Assembly: GCA_905331475.1 (NCBI GenBank)
Contig: CAJNYU010001140.1
Coordinates: 1 to 64,000 of the forward strand
From: Rotaria socialis
Taxonomy: Eukaryota; Rotifera; Eurotatoria; Philodinida; Philodinidae
Direction of reading: 5' to 3'
DNA: 64,000 nucleotides
Below the pieces are notes generated by a model. It had not been told where the DNA came from. It saw only the letters and a list, made by a program, of their open reading frames with translations, and did no database searches. How positions within the stretch are numbered: the stretch's first letter is position 1; every line of letters starts with the position of its first letter. Below are positions 59,001-64,000 of this stretch, piece after piece. The translations under genes and the position numbers were made by a program.

Positions 59001-60729
59001 AATGAATAATAATTTAACATGTTATAATGGTGGTCAATGCATTCCAAGTGATAAATATACGCTATCAAGTCAATCGTTTCATTGTGTTTGTCGAAAAGGT
59101 TATACTGGAGACCGATGTGAAAGAAATGATACTAAAATCGAATTTTCATTTGCAAAAGGCATTGCTTTATCTCAATCGATATTTATTCATTTCATAAGAA
59201 TAGTCAATAATGCAACACCAATAAGAACGACAACTTTAAGAACTATTCCACTAAAACAAGATTCCATCACGATTTATTGGTCACAACAGTTTCACCTGGT
59301 GTTTGTTGAGCTCTTAAATAAAATTTATTATTTAGCTGTTATTCAAAAGTCTTACAACGCAGCAACAACAATAGTTAGAAAAATAAATCCAGTCGATCGT
59401 TGTCAACATATAAATGAGCTATTTAATGAAACTTTTGTTGAAATGCACATTGTTCGTCGCATGAAATATTATCATTTGCCATGTCAAATCTATCCGTCGA
59501 ATCTTTCATGTTTTTATGATAACACTCAGATTTGTCTATGTTATAGTTTCGAACAACAACATTTGGCGAATTGTTTTCAATTCAATCATAATATGACATT
59601 TGATTGCTCAGGTCAAAGTGTTTGCGAAAATGATGGTCAATGTTTTCAAGATACACCTGATTGCCCGAAAAGAGCAATTTGCATTTGTCCATTATGTTAT
59701 TACGGGGCACGGTGTCAATTTCGTACGAGTGGATTTGGTTTATCACTTGATGCTATTCTTGGTTATCATATTTTACCACATATTAGCTTAACAAATCAAC
59801 CAACTATTGTTAAAATTAGCATTGCAGTAACTGTAATTTTTCTCTTGGCTGGATTGATCAATGGTGTTTTGTGTTTGATAACATTCAAAGATAAAACTAT
59901 ATGTGAAGTTGGCTGCGGTTTATATTTATTAGGCTCATCAATAACATCTTTATCTACCATGACTGTGTTTGCATTGAAATATTGGATACTTCTTGTGGCA
60001 CAAATGACATTTATATTCAATCGATTGTTTTTACAAATTCAATGTATATCTCTGGATTTTCTTTTACAAGTTTGTCTTGATATGGATCAATGGATGAATG
60101 CATGTGTTGCTGTTGAACGAGCAGTAACTATGATAAAAGCTGCTCGATTTCAAAGAAAAAAAAGTAAAAAAATGGCTAAATTAGTTATTGGCAGTCTTTT
60201 AATTTTTGTAATTGGTACGTCTGTGTATGATCCATTGTATCGACGAATCGTTGAGGAAGATAATGAAGATGAAAAACGAATATGGTGTATTGCGACTTAT
60301 CCAGCTCGTTTGCAAATATTCCATTCTTTTATAAATACATTTCATTTTATTGTTCCATTTGTGATCAACTTAATATCAGCCGTAATTCTCATAACGAAAA
60401 GATCACGACAACAAATATATACTCAGCATCAACGACCTTACAAAGAACTGTTACGCGAACAAATTCGACAACATAAACATTTATTTATGGCTCCTGTTGT
60501 ATTTTTCATTCTCGGTTTACCTCGTTTGATTATTTCGTTTATATCAAAATGTATGAGATCAACAAATGATGCTTGGCTATTTCTTATTGCATATTTTATT
60601 CCATTGGTTCCACCTATGCTTACGTATGCTGTATTCGTACTGCCATCGAAATTTTACAGAAAACAATGTCATAAAGCCCTCAACGCTTATAGAACTAAAA
60701 TACAACGAATTTTACAATTTACAAAATAA
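56002..60729 (+). CDS. Intronless LDLR-A/EGF mosaic seven-transmembrane receptor
   Basis: One uninterrupted frame of 1575 residues. After a signal peptide (CLFDLIILHMIFATP), LDLR class A-like modules appear near residues 173-211, 216-251, 450-487, 568-600, 607-643 and 659-691 (for example CNGYRDCIDSEVDEEYC, PDCLDGSDE, CDGIWNCPKGEDEIGC, CNGEYNCADGNDEQFC). EGF-like modules follow near 767-800, 921-957, 999-1040 and 1200-1239 (CQCDQGWSGKYC, CVCRKGYTGDRC). A rhodopsin-like 7TM region occupies about 1270-1560, with VERAV at the DRY position and LPSKFYRKQC at the end of TM7. Ligand unknown. Such LDLR-A/EGF/7TM mosaics differ from relaxin receptors, which use LRRs. The lack of introns over 4.7 kb contrasts with neighbours and may reflect retroposition or intron loss. 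Confidence 0.85.
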   Translation: MLSMRCLFDLIILHMIFATPQINLHYTINKNESYSELQHDCLRATTSAGEATITHQIISFCMSDLPSIFPIETNNRFPKFTFAELSKLNITSQQLYRWSAPIDIIEDYQYYLNQLSTSNDLSQEVFYNCTLPRFGSMCQYEIDYYDENYSSLSAMIHDYYHTYAYDPTSLTCYTHLQCNRGPFPACLDWTEICNGYRDCIDSEVDEEYCWQLEYNECKDNEYQCTNGQCIPASFFQDDIDTPDCLDGSDEVSSRTYRKGRCVKEVPLFECEDMPCEGTFLTTSCVEGRANLLLAAIFSTRDDSISKQCWSSLKCLMEIPHPESQFCDKSCYMFSCGEIINDSCPDMLYIPNGPLFFGDMFVALTKNDLLALVGGFLSTLAICYNNSRYDEYFIDDPKILFNNTTCYYPKKLSFPYGLSTTWEFKFHNPLHQFFILLRKYNVGSSDISAICNRSTMYQCNNSPRCISVTGVMDGLFDCPENDDEDIIQLYGKNLTDKLRHHFKCDVANTYIHQSLVDNGECDCALDLYYWCEDEGIDIQHVRKNISFQTTCDGFTELIPVNINERYETDETECEQWLCINIYTRCDGIWNCPKGEDEIGCNVSPILNCSSDHHMCVSPVTNQLSCLPIGKAHDGNVDCLGGTDEPLLCPATYEVNFEFNFYCSSDTYMICASDEKLCNGEYNCADGNDEQFCVTNVSSNSICYSPALSLGSDVEKFLCHETKQKRKQQMKFFFLNEMNTTVDEPMKNMVNLVTSTSSIFKMSYNHESRCHRGFNLRVWLNDEKNLTNNTCLCPPSFYGEICQYQNQRVSMTIQFRALADSWSTLFAIVISLIDDSEERIVHSYEQLNYLSSRDCKIKFNIYLLYSTRPKNSTRNYTINIDIYEKVSLKYRGSFFYRILFPFLPVYRQALILDIPRNDENIQICSNLQCSHGRCIAYSNGLDDDNFCQCDQGWSGKYCQTFHQNMCSSDSKHIGVTANNRSVCVCPIDKFGSRCLLVNAVCQMNNNLTCYNGGQCIPSDKYTLSSQSFHCVCRKGYTGDRCERNDTKIEFSFAKGIALSQSIFIHFIRIVNNATPIRTTTLRTIPLKQDSITIYWSQQFHLVFVELLNKIYYLAVIQKSYNAATTIVRKINPVDRCQHINELFNETFVEMHIVRRMKYYHLPCQIYPSNLSCFYDNTQICLCYSFEQQHLANCFQFNHNMTFDCSGQSVCENDGQCFQDTPDCPKRAICICPLCYYGARCQFRTSGFGLSLDAILGYHILPHISLTNQPTIVKISIAVTVIFLLAGLINGVLCLITFKDKTICEVGCGLYLLGSSITSLSTMTVFALKYWILLVAQMTFIFNRLFLQIQCISLDFLLQVCLDMDQWMNACVAVERAVTMIKAARFQRKKSKKMAKLVIGSLLIFVIGTSVYDPLYRRIVEEDNEDEKRIWCIATYPARLQIFHSFINTFHFIVPFVINLISAVILITKRSRQQIYTQHQRPYKELLREQIRQHKHLFMAPVVFFILGLPRLIISFISKCMRSTNDAWLFLIAYFIPLVPPMLTYAVFVLPSKFYRKQCHKALNAYRTKIQRILQFTK

Positions 60730-61841
60730 AAGTAAGGAAAACGATTTTATTGATTCTTCTTTCTTGAAATTGTTACATGTTATCGCAGCTAGAGGAAAGT
60801 AAATTCGCGATAGTTCGAGCAGTAGAATAATTGAAAATCAGCTTTCAAGTTAGACACTTGTGTCGTGTGAGAAATGAAGATAATTTCTTTTTTTTAGATC
60901 ACTCATTTGTCGATCGCACGAAAATCTCTACAAGAATATACTGTTTTATGTTACGTTTATGTTGTTGCTTTACTTTTGCTGAATAATTATCTATCGCTGA
61001 CAACCAATTTTAACGAATCGGAAGTCGGAGATCGTTTACTAAAGATATTTTTTCAAAGTTTACATTGCAATGTGGCATTGATGTTCATGTAATGAATGTT
61101 TTCGTTTGCTTCTTGTAAATTTATTTAAACTAAATAAATGACACCAAAATACCAATCATCTTCTCTTGCTTATGTAATTCAACAGTAAATGATGAATTTG
61201 AACAATTTACTCGAGATTACTCTGTTATGAGAGGTGAAACCTATGTGGGTGTTTTGAGGTTGGGGTGCTACTGAATTTTCTTCACACCGACATCGTTATG
61301 CTGACTTTTGAAAACAGAGCGGTAGCTTCGTTGTAACAAGAGATTTATATTTGTTAATAACTCTTCAAGCTAAGTCGAACCAAATGATAAATCAAATCTT
61401 CTCTAATCTTATCATATGCACGCATTATCTGACTATAAAAGTTCACGCAAAACATACAAGTCACACGACCTTGCCGTCGCTAACCCTCTACTGAAAGGAC
61501 ATTACTATGTAAAACGTAAAAACCAAAAAACGTCTAGGTGAGATACTTCTCGAACTTATAGCTTCACAATGATTCTCACGAAAACAACGAGTGATAATAA
61601 AGCTTAAATTGAAAACCTGCTTACAAGTGCTACCAAGCAATCTTCGTTTAAATACTATTTCTTTTTATACTAAATGACTAGAGTGACGTTAGGTGCGTCC
61701 CAACTGATGAACGACGAAGTACGTTCAAAAAGCGTTCAATAAACTCGAGATAAAAAACAAAGTAAACTAGGAGAGATATAATCGAAATACGCCATTTTAG
61801 TAAAGATTTAGCTCGAAATACTCTAAACACTATGCACACTT
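60730..61841. other. Intergenic downstream of the mosaic receptor
   Basis: Contains the receptor 3' end (AATAAA overlapping the stop at about 60725, another near 61133). A 61-codon frame at 60907-61092 resembles nothing known. Confidence 0.4.
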
Positions 61842-62179
61842 CCCAGATCGAATAATCCGACAACGAATTCTATCGGATTCTATAACATCCGTCTAATCGA
61901 GGAAATTCAATTGGATTCTGGGTTTCGGAATTATTGAAGGATCCGACGGGAGAATTTTAAAAAACTATCAAAATTCCATTTAGCGCAAAAAAGCTTTTTA
62001 GAGGTTGACTATAGCAAACTTTTTTGGCGTATCGGATCCCAGAGTAGGATACAATCGAATATGTATCGGATTCCGATCTTATGGATCCGAATCTCGGTCC
62101 GAAACCCGGAATCCGTCGATTCTAGTGGATTTTCATACTAGATCCGATTGGATCCAGTTGTAGAAATGAACGACCTGGG
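61842..62179. mobile_element. Palindrome-rich TIR element F (GGATCCGA word)
   Basis: A 338-bp element with left end CCCAGATCGAATAATCCGAC and right end GAACGACCTGGG followed by TTA. The interior is rich in ATCGGATT, GGATCC and ATCCGA words, like element A, around an AT-rich core (61950-62030). Same subfamily style as A although not closely alignable. Non-coding. Confidence 0.68.
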
Positions 62180-62520
62180 TTAGAATGAATGTACATTCAT
62201 AGATTTCATAATGAAGCGAACCGTCTGTCTCTACTTCGAGTTTGACTCGGTGCACCTGAATTTCTGCTAAAACCCGCGTTAGATCATTTCAATTCGCTTC
62301 ATTCTCGGTCACCAATGCAAATATATATGCATACGACTGCATGTATGTTCAAAGATAAAGAGCCCTAACACCTCCTTGATTTATTTGAATCGCATTATCG
62401 CTCCAAGAAGAAACTAAACATTAAAATATTTTCGATAAATATATATTTCAGATACTTCACATCAGTTAGACAAAGTTGTAAAAGTGTGCAGTCTTAATTA
62501 GAATAGCGTCTGGCACTCAG

Positions 62521-62570
62521 CGGCTAGTCGTTCATCGGCACCCCTTCGGGATGCCACTCACGGCTAGCCG
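62521..62570. repeat. 50-bp hairpin motif, copy 1
   Basis: Starts CGGCTAGTCG and ends CGGCTAGCCG, enclosing GGCACCCC-TTC-GGGATGCC, which can pair 7 of 8 positions. Outer CGGCTAG and CTAGCCG are also complementary, giving a nested hairpin. A second copy lies at 63002-63050 in the same orientation. Confidence 0.65.
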
Positions 62571-63001
62571 TTTTCACAATTAGCTTGCTTCGTCTTTAGA
62601 ATCAAATTGTTCGATTACAACGTTGCATGATTCAAGCTTCACTTAGTTACGAATTTGTTAGATAAAAACCAGATGAGTTTTCAAAACGATGCCCATCAAC
62701 AGCTATGGGGTCACGTGATTTTGTATTCATTTGCTCATTGGATAAACTCCTTTCAATTTCAGCAGAACATTACAAGGTTTCCAATTAATTATACAATGTG
62801 TTCGTAACTGTACGTGCACTTGAATAGAATTCTCGCTGGTAACTCCAAACAAATTCTGAACGCTTGCAAGACATTGCTGACATGCTTGATGTAAATTACA
62901 GATTTGCATGAACATATATTCTGTTTTAGAGTGCAATATGTCACGAAACCACTACTTGCTTTATGCTAAGTTTGTCTTAAGCAACAATCCAAACAGATGA
63001 G

Positions 63002-63050
63002 CGACTAGTCGTTCGTCGACACCCCTACGGGGCACCACTCACGGCTAGCA
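63002..63050. repeat. 50-bp hairpin motif, copy 2
   Basis: Direct repeat of 62521-62570 with about 80 percent identity: CGACTAGTCGTTCGTCGACA, then CCCCTACGGGG and CACTCACGGCTAGC. The CCCC/GGGG stem is kept while outer pairs are weaker. Separated by about 480 bp. Confidence 0.6.
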
Positions 63051-64000
63051 GTTTCTACAGAAAATGCAATGCGTAAAACAGACCCTTATTATCAATTTGT
63101 TTCAAGAGCGTAAATATGCATACAATATATCTATCAGCATCGCCATCACCATCATCGCGTCGCGCACTTTTGAAACAGTGAATTACACAAAGTCACTAGC
63201 AGAAAATACCAACAGCTGAAATTCCACCATTCAACATGTGTTACCTTTAACTAGAGAAATCCTTAACCAATAATTACACCCATCACATAAACCACTTATT
63301 TTCTCTCAGATCCATAATATTTCTCAGTTTAAACTGCTAATCATTTGCATATCCTTCTCACAATTATGATTGCTTTCCAGACAACTTTCACTTCCTGACC
63401 ACTTTGTTTCTATTCACAGCAACTCTTCTTTTCATACTGTCTGAAATATATCGGGGCAATAATCTTTCTTTACTGAAAAACGATCCCTGTGAAAAACAGC
63501 TAAAACATAATGCCGGATTCGAGTTCCCCGACCCCGATCACATATAGTTTAAAACACTAGCAGATATTCTGAAGATTTTGAGAACTTCTTGTGTTTGCGT
63601 TTCTATTGGACGAACGAACATACATACATACAAACGTATGAATTTTGTTCGCTCAGCGTATGACCCTCCTTTCAGTAGAGGGAACATGGCTGTTAGATTG
63701 TGATCACTGACGATGTAATCAATTGACTAGCATCGATAACACTCTTATGTATTCATAAAAAGCCTTAGTTTTTATTTCAATTAAATCGCTTTGAAATTAT
63801 TTATTGCCTGTTTGCATATTATTCTAATATGAAGCAGCTCATATGACTATAATGAGATAGAGTTACTGATAGATTCAATTAATTGGAAATCTAAATGTTG
63901 GAAAATAAGAGAAAACATTTAAATTTTACTATTAATAACTTTTTTCTAATGTTTGCGAACAGATGACGTTTATGTTCATGATTTCATAAAATATGATTTA
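63051..64000. other. Intergenic to window end
   Basis: No gene recognised. TCCTTTCAGTAGAGGG at 63668-63683 is an exact inverted copy of CCCTCTACTGAAAGGA near 61490. Confidence 0.4.

Noticed and set aside
1-64000. Spliced-leader RNA gene, telomeric repeats, rRNA
   Set aside because: I looked for a spliced-leader-like sequence, long G-rich telomere arrays and rRNA blocks and saw none.

Overview
This is an AT-rich metazoan nuclear window with about a dozen protein genes. Its markers are ephrin, a GABA-B receptor, an ependymin-related protein, a neuronal calcium sensor, a ciliary STPG-repeat protein and fucosyltransferase. Most genes are split by very short GT-AG introns (about 46-60 nt). Compact introns, a duplicated and decayed but intron-bearing phosphoglycerate kinase copy, LDLR-A/EGF/7TM receptors and many small non-autonomous DNA transposons fit a bdelloid rotifer (Adineta/Rotaria type). 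That assignment is inference; no search was run.

Layout. 1-7.6 kb: repeat-rich with no confident gene, holding a cluster of palindrome-rich terminal-inverted-repeat (TIR) elements. 7.6-13.4 kb: ependymin-related gene; overlapping PSMG3 and COX16 (shared ATGA); a PGK pseudogene on the minus strand; a CIMAP2/LEXM-like seven-exon gene. 16.2-17.1 kb: TMEM45-like. 17.3-25.1 kb: cell-surface and secreted block with an Ig-domain protein, a minus-strand disordered protein, an ephrin and a probable LRR-Kazal secreted protein. 25.1-30.5 kb: no confident gene. 30.5-31.8 kb: GT10 fucosyltransferase, followed by a 1.4-kb non-autonomous hAT. 34.9-41.1 kb (minus): GABA-B receptor subunit 2-like gene in 18 phase-consistent exons. 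44.7-47.9 kb: PGAP2-interacting protein/CWH43 C-terminal-like, 17 exons. 48.3-49.3 kb (minus): neuronal calcium sensor, 8 exons. 49.3-56 kb: repeat-rich. 56.0-60.7 kb: a 1575-residue intronless LDLR-A/EGF/7TM receptor. 60.7-64 kb: another TIR element and a duplicated 50-bp hairpin motif.

The genes do not form one pathway. Many act at the cell surface or in the secretory route: ephrin, GABA-B receptor, mosaic GPCR, Ig protein, LRR-Kazal protein, a GPI-anchor remodelling factor and a Golgi fucosyltransferase.

The most unusual signal is a family of about ten small TIR elements. They share one terminal framework (CCCAGGTCGAACA, with an internal GCAGTATT box in some subfamilies), but each subfamily is filled with its own reiterated short palindromic word (TTCCGGAA, TACGGACCGTA, GGATCCGATC, CGGTTAACCG, AACGTT). 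The word also appears directly next to the terminal repeat, so end and interior change together.
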